DNA of 12,589 nucleotides from an uncultured Clostridia bacterium (GCA_934277495.1 CAKQUI010000065.1:1-12589), one strand, 5' to 3'; shown: positions 1-10,141, counted from the first letter of the stretch. A program made the numbers and translations. Notes: generated from the sequence alone by a model not told the origin.

Positions 1-630
1 GTCAGCGATAACTGCAGGGTTTCTCGGGTCATCCTCAGGGATACCTGCTTCTACTTTACCTACCAGGTCAGCACCTACGTCTGCAGCCTTGGTATAGATA
101 CCGCCGCCTACACGTCCGAACAGCGCCATTGATGATGCACCGAATCCGAAACCTGTGATGCACTGTGTAACTGTTGCCAGGTCAAGAACGCATAATACCA
201 CGCCCAGACCGAACAGACCGAGACCTGATACAGCCAGTCCCATTACGGCACCTGATCTGAATGCAATCTTCAGAGCCTTGTTCATGCCTGAATCCTTTGC
301 AGCCTGTGCAGTTCTCACGTTACCCAGTGTAGCCACCTTCATACCGAAGAAACCTGCCAGCACTGAAAGCAGTGCTCCGAACACATACAGGATCGCTGTT
401 GTCACACTCTGCAGACCGAAGCCTATGAGCAGTGCCAGTACAACGATAACGATCGCCATGATCTTGTACTCTCTTGTGAGGAACGCCATCGCACCTTCTC
501 TTATGTATCCGGCGATCTCCCTCATCCTGTCGTTGCCTTCATCGGCTTTGCCGACCCATGTAGCAAGGGAAACTGCAACGATCAGTCCAATTATTGCTGC
601 GACTACAGCAATGATTGCCAAACTATTCAT
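1..630 (-). CDS. hppA: Membrane-bound ion-translocating pyrophosphatase, N-terminal 210 residues (cut by window edge)
   Basis: Membrane pyrophosphatases hydrolyse cytoplasmic pyrophosphate and pump H+ or Na+ across the membrane. I translated this strand by hand: the frame stays open for 210 codons from an ATG at 628-630 to the left edge, so the C-terminal two thirds lie outside. The protein begins MNSLAIIAVVAAIIGLIVAV, a first membrane helix, with further hydrophobic helices near residues 57-76, 78-96 and 128-150. Residues 175-210 contain the family signature GGGIYTKAADVGADLVGKVE, including the D-x7-K-x-E pyrophosphate-binding motif (D184, K192, E194), then EDDPRNPAVIAD. A GAGGGAGG ribosome binding site lies just upstream of the ATG. 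Residues deciding K+ dependence and the pumped ion lie beyond the window. It follows secG on the same strand; no clear terminator or promoter was found between them. Confidence 0.97.
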   Translation of the reverse strand, partial: MNSLAIIAVVAAIIGLIVAVSLATWVGKADEGNDRMREIAGYIREGAMAFLTREYKIMAIVIVVLALLIGFGLQSVTTAILYVFGALLSVLAGFFGMKVATLGNVRTAQAAKDSGMNKALKIAFRSGAVMGLAVSGLGLFGLGVVLCVLDLATVTQCITGFGFGASSMALFGRVGGGIYTKAADVGADLVGKVEAGIPEDDPRNPAVIAD

Positions 631-742
631 TTTTATGAAACCTCCCTCTCGCATTTATCACAATAAAAAAACCACTGTATGACTTTTTGATATACAATAG
701 AGTAATCCTTTTATGTGACAGATACGAAACTTAAAATGTAAA

Positions 743-973
743 TTATTCCAACGCAACAAGCACGAGCGAAATCACGATAAACAGGATAGCCGTTACTGTA
801 GATATCTTGCTTAATATACCTTCGTAACCCTGGCTCTTCCTTTTACCGAAAAGCTGCTCAGCACCGCCGCCGATTGAACCTGATAAACCGTCACTGTTAC
901 TTGACTGAAGTAATATACTGATGATCAGTACCAGACTTGCTACTGCAAGTATGATTTTAAGAGCAATACTCAT
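743..973 (-). CDS. secG: Preprotein translocase subunit SecG
   Basis: SecG is the small non-essential subunit of the SecYEG translocon in the cytoplasmic membrane and helps SecA-driven protein export. The 76-residue length is normal for the family. Two hydrophobic helices are visible (about residues 4-24 and 55-75), separated by a Gly/Ser-rich cytoplasmic loop with the typical pattern LLQSSNSDGLSGSIGGGAEQ and then LFGKRKSQG. The start ATG at 971-973 is supported by an AGGAGG ribosome binding site about 7 nt upstream. The gene lies downstream of the enolase terminator and has its own probable promoter, so it is likely expressed apart from the glycolytic operon. In many Bacillota secG precedes rnr and smpB; here the next gene is hppA. 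Confidence 0.94.
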   Translation of the reverse strand: MSIALKIILAVASLVLIISILLQSSNSDGLSGSIGGGAEQLFGKRKSQGYEGILSKISTVTAILFIVISLVLVALE

Positions 974-996
974 TTTATTTCCTCCTTGTAGTTTAA

Positions 997-1025
997 CTAT
1001 TAAAGTCTATCACAGTGTCTGTCAA
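997..1025 (-). promoter_or_regulatory. Probable sigma-A promoter of secG
   Basis: On the minus strand a perfect TTGACA (complement of 1020-1025) is followed after 17 nt by TAATAG (complement of 997-1002). A TTTAAT at 15-nt spacing is an alternative -10. The -35 is excellent but the -10 is weak, so the exact start is uncertain. It lies about 25 nt upstream of the secG start codon. Confidence 0.45.
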
Positions 1026-1183
1026 AAATCAACAATTATGTTTGCTTTCCATATCTATTTTATATACAGATGATCTCCGTTTTTCCTTGCTTTTATTACA
1101 AAACTACATGAAAAATATTTTATTATGCAGAAAAATATTATTTTAACAAGCCCATAATATCATCAGAAGTTTCTCATTCAAGA

Positions 1184-1219
1184 TAAAACAGAGCCGACAT
1201 CATCGATGTCCGGCTCTGT
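1184..1219 (-). terminator. Intrinsic terminator of the gap-pgk-tpiA-eno operon
   Basis: Just after the eno stop codon, acagagccg at 1188-1196 pairs with cggctctgt at 1211-1219. The stem continues inward with acat/atgt around a one-base bulge and a five-base loop. On the minus strand the hairpin is followed by TTTTAT. This is a strong rho-independent terminator separating eno from secG. Confidence 0.85.
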
Positions 1220-1247
1220 GATATGTGCTTTTTGTCTGTATAACAGA

Positions 1248-3312
<2,065 letters not shown>

Positions 3313-3318
3313 CGTCAA

Positions 3319-3326
3319 TCACCTCC
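3319..3326 (-). promoter_or_regulatory. Ribosome binding site fixing the tpiA start
   Basis: A perfect GGAGGTGA on the minus strand lies 6 nt before the ATG at 3312, within the 17-nt gap after the pgk stop codon. The alternative TTG at 3316-3318 follows it with no spacing and is not usable. Confidence 0.85.
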
Positions 3327-3329
3327 GGA

Positions 3330-4514
3330 TCATTTATCCTCCAGGCATGCTACTCCCGGCAGTTCCTTTCCTTCTAGGAATTCCAGTGAAGCGCCTCCGC
3401 CTGTTGAAATATGAGTCATTTTGTCTGCGAATCCGAACTGTTCGACAGCAGCGGCTGAATCACCTCCGCCTATAACAGTTGTAGCGTCGCTTTCTGCCAG
3501 CGCCTTTGCAATGGCTTTTGTGCCTTCTGCAAACGACGGCATTTCGAATACGCCTGCAGGACCGTTCCACACGACAGTCTTTGCTGATGCGATACAGTTC
3601 CTGTAAAGCTCTATAGTCTTAGGACCTATATCCATACCCATCATATCTGCCGGTATACTGTCTCTGTCGAATACAGCCTTCTCACTGTCATTGCTGAATT
3701 CTTTAGCACAAACTGTATCCACCGGAAGCAGAAGTTCTACGCCTGCTGCCTCGGCTTTTTTCATAAGTTCTCCTGCCAGCTCTATGCTTTCTTCATCGAG
3801 GATGGATGTTCCGATCTCGTATCCCATAGCCTTGAAGAAAGTATAGCTCATGCCACCGCCGATTATCAGCGAGTCTACTTTTTTCATGAGGTTCTCGATA
3901 ACAGGTATCTTGTCTCCGACCTTTGCACCGCCCATGATGGCAACGAATGGTCTTTCCGGATCATCCAGAGCGTCTCCCAGGAACTTTATCTCCTTTTCGA
4001 TCAGGAAACCTGATACGGCCGGCATATATTTTGCCAGTCCGGCTGTGGAGCAGTGTGCTCTGTGCGCTGTACCGAAAGCATCGTTCACGAATATTTCTCC
4101 GAGAGCTGCCAGCTCACCTGTGAACGGCTCCTCGTTCTTTGTTTCTTCAGCTCTGTATCTGACGTTTTCCAGGAGCATCACCTGACCGCCTTTAAGTGCT
4201 GAAGCCTTCTCTCTGACGCTGTCGTCCACGACCACCGGCGATGGTGCGAAGATCACATCCTTGCCAAGCAGCTGTGAAAGTCTGTCGGCTACAGGCTTCA
4301 GGGAAAATTCAGGCTTTGCCTCTCCCTTTGGTCTGCCCATGTGAGACATCAGTATCACCGCTGCATCGTTTTCGATAAGATATTTTATTGTAGGCAGTGC
4401 CGATACTATCCTGATATCGTTGGTGATCTTCCCGTCCTGCATAGGAACATTGAAATCACATCTCACCAGGACTTTTCTTCCTGCTACGTCGATATCCCTG
4501 ACTGTTTTTTTCAT
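3330..4514 (-). CDS. pgk: Phosphoglycerate kinase
   Basis: This enzyme transfers the acyl phosphate of 1,3-bisphosphoglycerate to ADP, the first ATP-yielding step of glycolysis. The 394-residue length is typical for bacteria. Visible signatures are VRCDFNVP (17-24), SHMGRPKG (57-64), [14 protein letters not shown] (about 144-157), GGAKVGDK (195-202), the nucleotide-binding GGGDSAAA (349-356) and the C-terminal [13 protein letters not shown]. The start ATG at 4512-4514 gives the standard [10 protein letters not shown]-terminus. Its ribosome binding site (AAGGA, about 11 nt upstream) is weaker and more distant than those of its neighbours. It lies 30 nt after gap and 17 nt before tpiA within the same operon. 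Confidence 0.99.
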   Translation of the reverse strand: MKKTVRDIDVAGRKVLVRCDFNVPMQDGKITNDIRIVSALPTIKYLIENDAAVILMSHMGRPKGEAKPEFSLKPVADRLSQLLGKDVIFAPSPVVVDDSVREKASALKGGQVMLLENVRYRAEETKNEEPFTGELAALGEIFVNDAFGTAHRAHCSTAGLAKYMPAVSGFLIEKEIKFLGDALDDPERPFVAIMGGAKVGDKIPVIENLMKKVDSLIIGGGMSYTFFKAMGYEIGTSILDEESIELAGELMKKAEAAGVELLLPVDTVCAKEFSNDSEKAVFDRDSIPADMMGMDIGPKTIELYRNCIASAKTVVWNGPAGVFEMPSFAEGTKAIAKALAESDATTVIGGGDSAAAVEQFGFADKMTHISTGGGASLEFLEGKELPGVACLEDK

Positions 4515-4544
4515 TTTGAATACCGTCCTTAAAATTGATATGTA

Positions 4545-5561
4545 CTATTTATTGTCGACACTGTGCATGTGTTTTATAAGTTCGAGCACCTTGTTCGAGT
4601 ATCCGAATTCGTTGTCGTAGAATGCTATCAGTTTGAAGAACCTGTCGTTCAGCTGGATACCTTCTCTTGCATCGAAGATAGAAGTGTTGGCATCGCCGAT
4701 GAAATCGCTTGAAACGACTTCGTCGTCAACATATTCGAGAACGCCCTTCATGTGAGTTTCTGAAGCTTCTTTCATCTTTGCACAGATCTCTTCATAGCTT
4801 GCAGGCTTCTTGAGCTGTACGTTGAGGTCAACTACTGATACATCGTTTGTAGGAACACGGTATGAGATACCTGTCATCTTTCCTGCCAGTGAAGGTACTA
4901 CCAGACCTACTGCCTTTGCTGCACCTGTAGTTGACGGGATGATGTTGCCGAATGATGATCTGCCTGTTCTCCAGTCTTTCATTGAACGTGCGTCTACTAC
5001 CTTCTGTTTTGCAGTTGCTGCATGGATAGTTGACATGAGACCCTGTTCGATGCCCCAGTTGTCTTCGATGACTTTGCACATAGGAGCCAGACAGTTAGTA
5101 GTACATGAAGCGTTCGATACGATATTCATATCCGGAGTATATGTCTCGTGGTTTACGCCCATTACGAATGTAGGGGTCTCTTTATCCTTGGCAGGAGCTG
5201 TGATGACTACTTTCTTTGCACCCTGGTTTATATGTACCATAGCTTTTTCTGTAGTATTGTATGCACCTGTACCTTCTACGATGTACTCAGCTCCGCACTC
5301 TCCCCAAGGGATGTTGGATGCATCGCTTTCGCTGTACACAGGAACTTTCTTGCCGTCGATGATGATACCGTCTTCGTAAACACCAAGTTCTTTCGGGAAG
5401 CGACCGAATACTGTATCATATTTCAGCATGTATACCATATAATCCTTGTCTGCGTTACGAACATTGATACCTGCGATCTCTATCTCAGGCATGTCCATTG
5501 CTGCACGAATAACTACACGTGAAATACGGCCGAACCCGCTCACTCCTATTTTGATTGCCAT
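4545..5561 (-). CDS. gap: Glyceraldehyde-3-phosphate dehydrogenase, type I
   Basis: GAPDH oxidatively phosphorylates glyceraldehyde 3-phosphate to 1,3-bisphosphoglycerate, normally with NAD+. It has 338 residues, the normal length. The catalytic pair is present: C153 in SNASCTTNCLAP and H180 in STIHAATAKQKVVD, followed by IIPSTTGAAKAVG and the C-terminal YDNEFGYSNKV. The cofactor site differs from the textbook sequence. The usual INGFGRIGR is VSGFGRISR, so the third glycine of GxGxxG is S14 and the usual Asn is S8. The usual AIND is GINVRN, so V34 replaces the Asp that contacts the adenosine ribose of NAD. The enzyme is clearly intact; what this means for cofactor preference is inference. The start has an AGGAGG site 8-9 nt upstream. 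It is the first gene of the glycolytic block, 77 nt after rpoN, and no cggR regulator precedes it. Confidence 0.98.
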   Translation of the reverse strand: MAIKIGVSGFGRISRVVIRAAMDMPEIEIAGINVRNADKDYMVYMLKYDTVFGRFPKELGVYEDGIIIDGKKVPVYSESDASNIPWGECGAEYIVEGTGAYNTTEKAMVHINQGAKKVVITAPAKDKETPTFVMGVNHETYTPDMNIVSNASCTTNCLAPMCKVIEDNWGIEQGLMSTIHAATAKQKVVDARSMKDWRTGRSSFGNIIPSTTGAAKAVGLVVPSLAGKMTGISYRVPTNDVSVVDLNVQLKKPASYEEICAKMKEASETHMKGVLEYVDDEVVSSDFIGDANTSIFDAREGIQLNDRFFKLIAFYDNEFGYSNKVLELIKHMHSVDNK

Positions 5562-5596
5562 TTCTAATTCCTCCTGAAGTATGGTTTAAATTTGTT

Positions 5597-5625
5597 ATTA
5601 TAGTGTAATATTTTATCTATATCTC
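5597..5625 (-). promoter_or_regulatory. Possible promoter of the gap operon
   Basis: The 77-nt gap between rpoN and gap contains a perfect TATAAT on the minus strand (complement of 5597-5602) in very A/T-rich DNA. The hexamer 17 nt upstream is GAGATA, a poor -35, and there is no extended -10. No CggR-like operator or sigma-54 (-24/-12) element was seen. The operon may also be read from the rpoN promoter. Confidence 0.4.
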
Positions 5626-5638
5626 CCCGTAAAAAGGG

Positions 5639-7090
5639 TCAATATCGCCTTCGCTTTGAAGATGAAAGTATGTGCATCTCATCTCTGTATTTTGCCACGG
5701 TACGCCTTGAAATATTTATGCCTTTCTCTTTGAGCATATCCACCATAGCCTGGTCGCTGTGGGGATTCTTCGGATCCTCGCTGTCAACCATCTCTCTGAT
5801 GAATTCCTTGATACTGTTGGAGGATATCCCCTCTCCGTGGCTTCCCGACACGCCTGCCGAGAAAAAGTATTTTATTTCGTAAACGCCTCTCGGACTTTGC
5901 AGATATTTGCCGTTTATGGACCTGGATACTGTGGATTCGTGTATTCCCAGCTCCTCCGCTATGTCCTTGAGTGTAAGGGTCCTGAGATATTTGCTGCCCT
6001 TGTCAAAAAAATCTTTCTGGTATTTGACTACAGAGGTCACTACATTGTATATGGTCTGTTTCCTCTGTTCGATGCTCTTGATCAGCCACAGTGCGGAATT
6101 CACTTTGTCCGACAGGTACTTCGAAAGGTTCTCATCGGTCTCTGCCCTGCTCAGCATCTTCTGATAATACGAGCTGACAACAAGGTTAGGTGTACTGCTC
6201 TCGTTGACAGTAACGACATATTCGCCGTCCACTCTCTCCACTATGACGTCCGGCACGATGTACTTGGTATCGATCTGCGATGAAAACTGCCTGCCCGGTT
6301 TGGGCTCCAGCGTCCTGATGATGTCGCTCATCTCCTGGACTTCTTTTGCAGATATACCCATCTCTCTTGCTATGACTCCAAGCCTGTTGTTGGCAAGATC
6401 TTCGAGATGTTCGTTTATGACACGCTCGAAGACATCTGTGAGCTGACCGCTCTGCCTGAGCTGTATTATGAGACATTCCCGCAGATCCTTTGCTCCGACG
6501 CCCACAGGATCGAAAGTATGTATGATATCAAGGACTTTGTGTACACTCTCTTCGTCTGAACCGGTGACACGTGCTATCTCATCCACTCCGGACGTAAGAT
6601 AGCCGTTCTCATCAAGGGATTCTATGATATATCTGCCGATCTTCCTGCAGTTTTTTTTCTGTGTTGCGAACTGCAGCTGGAACATCAGATGCTCCGGCAG
6701 CGTGACGTCTGAGGAAACGAACTGTTCGTATGTGTTCTCTTTCTCTTCTCCTCCCTTGTAGTCCCACTGTTTGTAGCTTATATCATCATACTGTCTGTCT
6801 TTGATATATTCCTTCCAGTCAAAGTCGTCGTCCTTTGACGATGATACCGCCGCCTGTTCGCTGTCTTTAGTACTGCTGTATCCGTCGTCGTGACTTTCCT
6901 GATGCTGCTCTGCAGGATGCTCGTGGGCACCCGGCTCCAGAACAGGATTGACAAGGAGCTGTTCCTGTACATATGAATCAAGCTCCTGGGTGTTGAACTG
7001 CAGTATCTGTATAGCCTGTATCAGTTCCGGTGTCATCACAAGCTTCTGTGCCTGCTCAATTGTTAAATCGTAGCCAAATCGCATGCTCAT
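5639..7090 (-). CDS. rpoN: RNA polymerase sigma-54 factor
   Basis: Sigma-54 directs RNA polymerase to -24/-12 promoters that need an AAA+ activator. The 483-residue protein shows the full architecture. A glutamine-rich region I (residues 1-50) contains QKLVMTPELIQAIQIL and QLLVNPVLE. An acidic, His/Ser-rich linker spans about 52-92, followed by the core-binding domain. A helix-turn-helix segment lies at about 372-402 (DIAEELGIHESTVSRSI). The RpoN box is at 461-470, reading SRRTVAKYRD against the consensus ARRTVAKYRE. The first ATG (7088-7090) has GAGG 7 nt upstream; a second ATG two codons later is less well spaced. It has its own promoter and lies 77 nt before gap, an arrangement I recall from other clostridia. 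No activator gene or sigma-54 promoter was found in this window, so its targets are unknown. Confidence 0.98.
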   Translation of the reverse strand: MSMRFGYDLTIEQAQKLVMTPELIQAIQILQFNTQELDSYVQEQLLVNPVLEPGAHEHPAEQHQESHDDGYSSTKDSEQAAVSSSKDDDFDWKEYIKDRQYDDISYKQWDYKGGEEKENTYEQFVSSDVTLPEHLMFQLQFATQKKNCRKIGRYIIESLDENGYLTSGVDEIARVTGSDEESVHKVLDIIHTFDPVGVGAKDLRECLIIQLRQSGQLTDVFERVINEHLEDLANNRLGVIAREMGISAKEVQEMSDIIRTLEPKPGRQFSSQIDTKYIVPDVIVERVDGEYVVTVNESSTPNLVVSSYYQKMLSRAETDENLSKYLSDKVNSALWLIKSIEQRKQTIYNVVTSVVKYQKDFFDKGSKYLRTLTLKDIAEELGIHESTVSRSINGKYLQSPRGVYEIKYFFSAGVSGSHGEGISSNSIKEFIREMVDSEDPKNPHSDQAMVDMLKEKGINISRRTVAKYRDEMHILSSSKRRRY

Positions 7091-7117
7091 CTTAATACCT
7101 CATCTTCATATACAACA

Positions 7118-7146
7118 AGTATACCACATGGAAATTTTTTTGTCAG
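7118..7146 (-). promoter_or_regulatory. Sigma-A type promoter of rpoN
   Basis: On the minus strand CTGACA (complement of 7141-7146) and TATACT (complement of 7118-7123) are separated by 17 nt, with an A-tract just after the -35. The predicted start site is about 20 nt upstream of the rpoN start codon. The match is good, 5 of 6 at each hexamer. Confidence 0.65.
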
Positions 7147-7215
7147 TGGTTTGACCCGGTTTTCTTTTTTTCAGTAAAGTTTGTAATTTAATGCCCCCAT
7201 GTGTCACCGCTGTTT

Positions 7216-7686
7216 CTACAGAAGTCCCGGAAAGCCCAGCTGCCTGAGAGCCTCGAAAAGAACTATATTGGCGGAATTCGACAGATTGAAAGATCGCAGT
7301 CTCGTATCTTCGCTCATAGGTATCCTGATGGCACTGTCCTCATGAGCTTTTATGAAATCTGCCGGAAGTCCTGCAGTTTCTCTGCCGAACAGCAGCATGT
7401 CCTCATCCCTGAAGCTCACTTCGGTGTAAAGTTTTTTGCCTTTTGTTGTAGACAGGAACATCCTGTGATCTTTGTATTCATCCAGGAACTCATCAAGACT
7501 TTCATGGACCTCGAGTTTAACGAAAGGCCAGTAGTCCAGCCCTGCTCTTCTGAGACTTTTGTCATCTATGGAAAAGCCCAGCGGTTTCACAAGATGCAGC
7601 ACAGTTCCTGTCGCTGCACAGCTCCTTGCTATATTGCCTGTATTGGGTGGTATTTCCGGATTTACCAGTACGATGTGTATTGACAT
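7216..7686 (-). CDS. trmL: tRNA (cytidine/uridine-34 2'-O)-methyltransferase, SPOUT family
   Basis: TrmL (YibK family) methylates the 2'-O of the wobble nucleotide of certain tRNA-Leu isoacceptors using S-adenosylmethionine. The 156-residue protein is the minimal single-domain SPOUT form, as expected. The three knot motifs are present: PEIPPNTGNIAR (10-21), LLFGRETAGLP (98-108) and IRIPM through RSFNLSNSANIVLFE (120-145). The start ATG at 7684-7686 has a GGAGA site 8 nt upstream. The gene is divergent from hom and upstream of rpoN by 125 nt. It has its own promoter, and no hairpin terminator was found before rpoN, so some read-through is possible. Confidence 0.95.
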   Translation of the reverse strand: MSIHIVLVNPEIPPNTGNIARSCAATGTVLHLVKPLGFSIDDKSLRRAGLDYWPFVKLEVHESLDEFLDEYKDHRMFLSTTKGKKLYTEVSFRDEDMLLFGRETAGLPADFIKAHEDSAIRIPMSEDTRLRSFNLSNSANIVLFEALRQLGFPGLL

Positions 7687-7707
7687 ATATATTCTCCTTC
7701 CGTTTTT

Positions 7708-7735
7708 ATTGTACTTTTTAACAAATAAATGTCAA
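7708..7735 (-). promoter_or_regulatory. Promoter of trmL
   Basis: On the minus strand a perfect TTGACA (complement of 7730-7735) is followed after 16 nt by TACAAT (complement of 7708-7713). Transcription would start about 15 nt upstream of the trmL start codon, giving a very short leader. Confidence 0.6.
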
Positions 7736-7762
7736 GGAGCATTATTATACTGCAAAAAAAAC

Positions 7763-7791
7763 AAGACAAATCCGGAACTTTATTATATAAT
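7763..7791 (+). promoter_or_regulatory. Probable promoter of the hom operon
   Basis: AAGACA (7763-7768) and a perfect TATAAT (7786-7791) are spaced by 17 nt on the plus strand. The leader before hom would be under 30 nt, too short for a T-box, riboswitch or attenuator. It is arranged back to back with the trmL promoter. Confidence 0.5.
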
Positions 7792-7826
7792 TATGTGGAA
7801 TATACGATAAATAATGGAGGTAACTG

Positions 7827-8801
7827 ATGAAAAAAATCAAAATCGGACTACTTGGCCTTGGAAATATAGGAACAGGCACCTGTCAGCTTCTCGATATGAA
7901 CAGGAGCGAAATAGAGTCTTCTGTCGGTGCCGGAGTCGAGATCGTTAAGATACTCAAAAGAAATAAAAACAAAAAAGGCGCAGCCGATGTGCCTGACGAA
8001 CTGATAACTACCGATCCTGATGAAATATTCAATGATCCTGAGATAGATATAGTCATAGAGCTTATCGGCGGAATAGAGCCCGCAACATCATATATGATCA
8101 GAGCCATGGAAAACGGCAAGCATGTAGTTACTGCAAACAAGGCGGCTGTAGCAGCCAACTACCGCAGACTCATGGACACAGCTGCAGCAAACAATGTACA
8201 GATAAGATTCGAAGCCAGCGTGGGCGGCGGTATCCCTATCCTTGGTACTATAACCGAACCGCTCAGCGCCAATAAATTCGAAGAAGTGCTTGGCATAGTC
8301 AACGGGACTACCAACTACATCCTGACAATGATGACATCAGAAGGTCTGGATTACGACACAGCACTCAGGGATGCTCAGGCTCAGGGATTCGCCGAGGCAG
8401 ATCCTACAGCTGACGTGGAGGGCATCGATGCTGCCAACAAGCTCAGCATACTCATCGCTCTCCTCTTTGACAAATATGTAGCGCCGGAAGATATCCCTAC
8501 GACAGGAATCACGCATATCACAAAAGAGAAGATCGAAGAAGCCCGTGAAAACGGCTGCAAGATCAAACTGATCGCACATGCGAAACGTCTTGAGGACGGC
8601 AGTATCGAATACGAAGTAAGGCCTATGCACATCAGTGCTTCACATCCTCTTGCCAACATAAACAAAGAATTCAACGCTGTATTCGTCAAAGGCAATGCAG
8701 TCGGCGATCTGATGTTCTACGGCAAGGGTGCAGGTCCTCTCCCTACAGGCAGCGCCGTGATGGGAGACGTCATCGAAATAGCAAGAAAGATATTAAAATA
8801 G
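7827..8801 (+). CDS. hom: Homoserine dehydrogenase without an ACT domain
   Basis: The enzyme reduces aspartate semialdehyde to homoserine with NAD(P)H, the branch step to threonine and methionine. The N-terminal Rossmann motif is GLGNIGTG (10-17). The catalytic core is recognisable: TANK with K105, [10 protein letters not shown] (128-137), NGTTNYIL (159-166), and [20 protein letters not shown] (187-206) with E190, D201 and K205 corresponding to the substrate-binding and catalytic residues. The protein is 324 residues long, whereas many bacterial enzymes of about 400-440 residues carry a C-terminal ACT domain. Here it ends right after [22 protein letters not shown], so feedback control by threonine through an ACT domain is not expected (inference). 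A GGAGG site lies 6 nt before the ATG. It is 16 nt upstream of the SEC-C protein gene and likely co-transcribed. No aspartokinase or threonine synthase gene is nearby. Confidence 0.95.
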   Translation: MKKIKIGLLGLGNIGTGTCQLLDMNRSEIESSVGAGVEIVKILKRNKNKKGAADVPDELITTDPDEIFNDPEIDIVIELIGGIEPATSYMIRAMENGKHVVTANKAAVAANYRRLMDTAAANNVQIRFEASVGGGIPILGTITEPLSANKFEEVLGIVNGTTNYILTMMTSEGLDYDTALRDAQAQGFAEADPTADVEGIDAANKLSILIALLFDKYVAPEDIPTTGITHITKEKIEEARENGCKIKLIAHAKRLEDGSIEYEVRPMHISASHPLANINKEFNAVFVKGNAVGDLMFYGKGAGPLPTGSAVMGDVIEIARKILK

Positions 8802-8817
8802 CAGGAGGAGAATATAT

Positions 8818-9318
8818 ATGTCTTTATTTGAAGAATGGAAAGACCTTATCGAAAACCAGACCGAGGAGTCTTTCCCTGAATTCTGGAAAGAATACAGCGG
8901 TGCAGAAACGAAGATCTACAGTGATATACTGGACAGACCTTCTGAAAAGATTACCGGTACACTCGGTGAACTGGCAGCAAAATACGATGTCCGCCCTGTG
9001 ATATTCATGGGATTCCTGGACGGAGTCAACGACAGCCTCAAAAAAGGCAATGATTTCGAGAACTTCGATGAAAATTCACAGGTCGAGATCGAGATAGTGC
9101 CTGAAACGCTTTTCTACAATATGCTGGCCGCTGATGCTGACTACCTTTACGGACTTCCTCAGTGGGAAAACATACTGGGCGAAGAAAAGATAGCCGAGAT
9201 AGCTAAAAAATACAAGCAGTCGAAGACTGTACGCAGAGCAGAGCCGAAAGTAGGCCGCAACGACCCTTGTCCATGCGGCAGCGGCAAGAAATACAAGCAC
9301 TGCTGCGGACGCAACTGA
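8818..9318 (+). CDS. Small acidic protein with a C-terminal SEC-C zinc-binding motif, function unknown
   Basis: I recognise only the C-terminus. Residues 145-166 contain [19 protein letters not shown], the SEC-C motif also found at the end of SecA, where cysteines of the CxC...CC/CH pattern bind zinc. Here they are C151, C153, C162 and C163. Residues 1-140 are acidic and mostly helical in appearance, with no signal peptide or membrane segment, and I cannot assign a family. In SecA the motif contributes to SecB and ribosome contacts; whether that applies here is unknown. The total of 166 residues suggests a soluble adaptor rather than an enzyme. The start ATG follows an AGGAGGAG site by about 8 nt. 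It is the second gene of the hom transcript and is followed by a strong terminator. Confidence 0.85.
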   Translation: MSLFEEWKDLIENQTEESFPEFWKEYSGAETKIYSDILDRPSEKITGTLGELAAKYDVRPVIFMGFLDGVNDSLKKGNDFENFDENSQVEIEIVPETLFYNMLAADADYLYGLPQWENILGEEKIAEIAKKYKQSKTVRRAEPKVGRNDPCPCGSGKKYKHCCGRN

Positions 9319-9346
9319 CAGACCGTCAGGCATCATAAAAAACACC

Positions 9347-9378
9347 ATAGACGTTTCCACACGGAAACGTCTATTTTT
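9347..9378 (+). terminator. Intrinsic terminator after the hom / SEC-C gene pair
   Basis: A perfect 12-bp stem, atagacgtttcc (9347-9358) and ggaaacgtctat (9363-9374), closes a four-base loop and is followed by T5. An A-run upstream at 9337-9342 gives a U-run on the other strand, so it may also act in the nth direction. Confidence 0.92.
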
Positions 9379-9383
9379 GTATA

Positions 9384-9418
9384 AAAAGAAAACCCTGCTT
9401 TTGATGCAGGGAAATTTT
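9384..9418 (-). terminator. Probable terminator of nth (possibly bidirectional)
   Basis: CCCTGC (9393-9398) pairs with GCAGGG (9406-9411) across a seven-base loop. Read on the minus strand, the stem is followed by TTTTCTTTTT; on the plus strand, by AAATTTTTT. It lies downstream of the nth stop codon at 9484 and back to back with the hom terminator. Confidence 0.7.
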
Positions 9419-9483
9419 TTATTTGTTGAAAATAATTCTCAGCTGCCCTTTATATCACATCGTGTCCCGGCTGCCGGAAACAT

Positions 9484-10110
9484 TCACAGTTTCTTCCTGC
9501 ACAGATCTGATATAACGCATCTGTCACATCCTGGATTCCTGGCACTGCAGCAGTTCCTGCCATGGAATATGAAGCTGTGATGCGCCTCTGTCCAGCGGCT
9601 TTGCGGCAGGACCTCCATGAGCGCCAGTTCTGTTTTGAGGACATCTTTCTCGCAGACCAGACCTATACGGTTCGTGACTCTGAACACATGCGTGTCCACA
9701 GCTATACGCTGCTGTCCGAAACCCACCGACAGTACCACATTAGCAGTCTTCCTGCCTACTCCCGGCAGCGATACCAGCTTGTCGTAGTCGCAGGGCACCT
9801 CCCCGCCGAAATCGCTGACGATTTTTTTTGCCATAGCTATTATGTTTTTAGACTTGGTCTTGTACATGCCTATTTTTTTGATCATTTCTATCACATCGTC
9901 CTGTGAAGCCTCAGCCAGCGCTTCTGCCGAAGGATACTTCGCAAACAGCACAGGCGTCACCTTGTTGACGCTGACATCAGTCGTCTGTGCAGACAATGCT
10001 ACAGCCACGATCAGTTCATATGTATTGCGGTGCGTCAGAGCACATCCTGCATCCGGGTATTCTGCTGCAAGCCTGTCCAGTATTTCGTTCACTTCTTTAT
10101 CTGAAAACAT
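9484..10110 (-). CDS. nth: Endonuclease III (DNA glycosylase / AP lyase)
   Basis: Endonuclease III removes oxidised pyrimidines and nicks the resulting abasic site in base excision repair. All hallmarks are present in 208 residues: LSAQTTDVSVNKVTP (39-53), the helix-hairpin-helix LPGVGRKTA (115-123) with catalytic K121, D139 in AVDTHVFRVTNRI, and the C-terminal 4Fe-4S ligands C188, C195, C198 and C204 in the standard C-x6-C-x2-C-x5-C spacing. The cysteine before C188 is extra. The start ATG at 10108-10110 has only a modest site (GAGG 7 nt upstream). It is transcribed alone from its own promoter and converges with the hom / SEC-C pair. Confidence 0.97.
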   Translation of the reverse strand: MFSDKEVNEILDRLAAEYPDAGCALTHRNTYELIVAVALSAQTTDVSVNKVTPVLFAKYPSAEALAEASQDDVIEMIKKIGMYKTKSKNIIAMAKKIVSDFGGEVPCDYDKLVSLPGVGRKTANVVLSVGFGQQRIAVDTHVFRVTNRIGLVCEKDVLKTELALMEVLPQSRWTEAHHSFIFHGRNCCSARNPGCDRCVISDLCRKKL

Positions 10111-10141
10111 TTTCCTGCCTCTGTCCTTAATATTTCTGATG

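Noticed and set aside
155..682. 175-codon plus-strand frame at the left edge
   Set aside because: It is the antisense shadow of hppA, whose own frame is open to the window edge and carries the pyrophosphatase signature.
7792..7826. T-box, riboswitch or attenuator before hom
   Set aside because: The gap between the probable promoter and the start codon is about 35 nt and shows no hairpin or antiterminator; it is too short.
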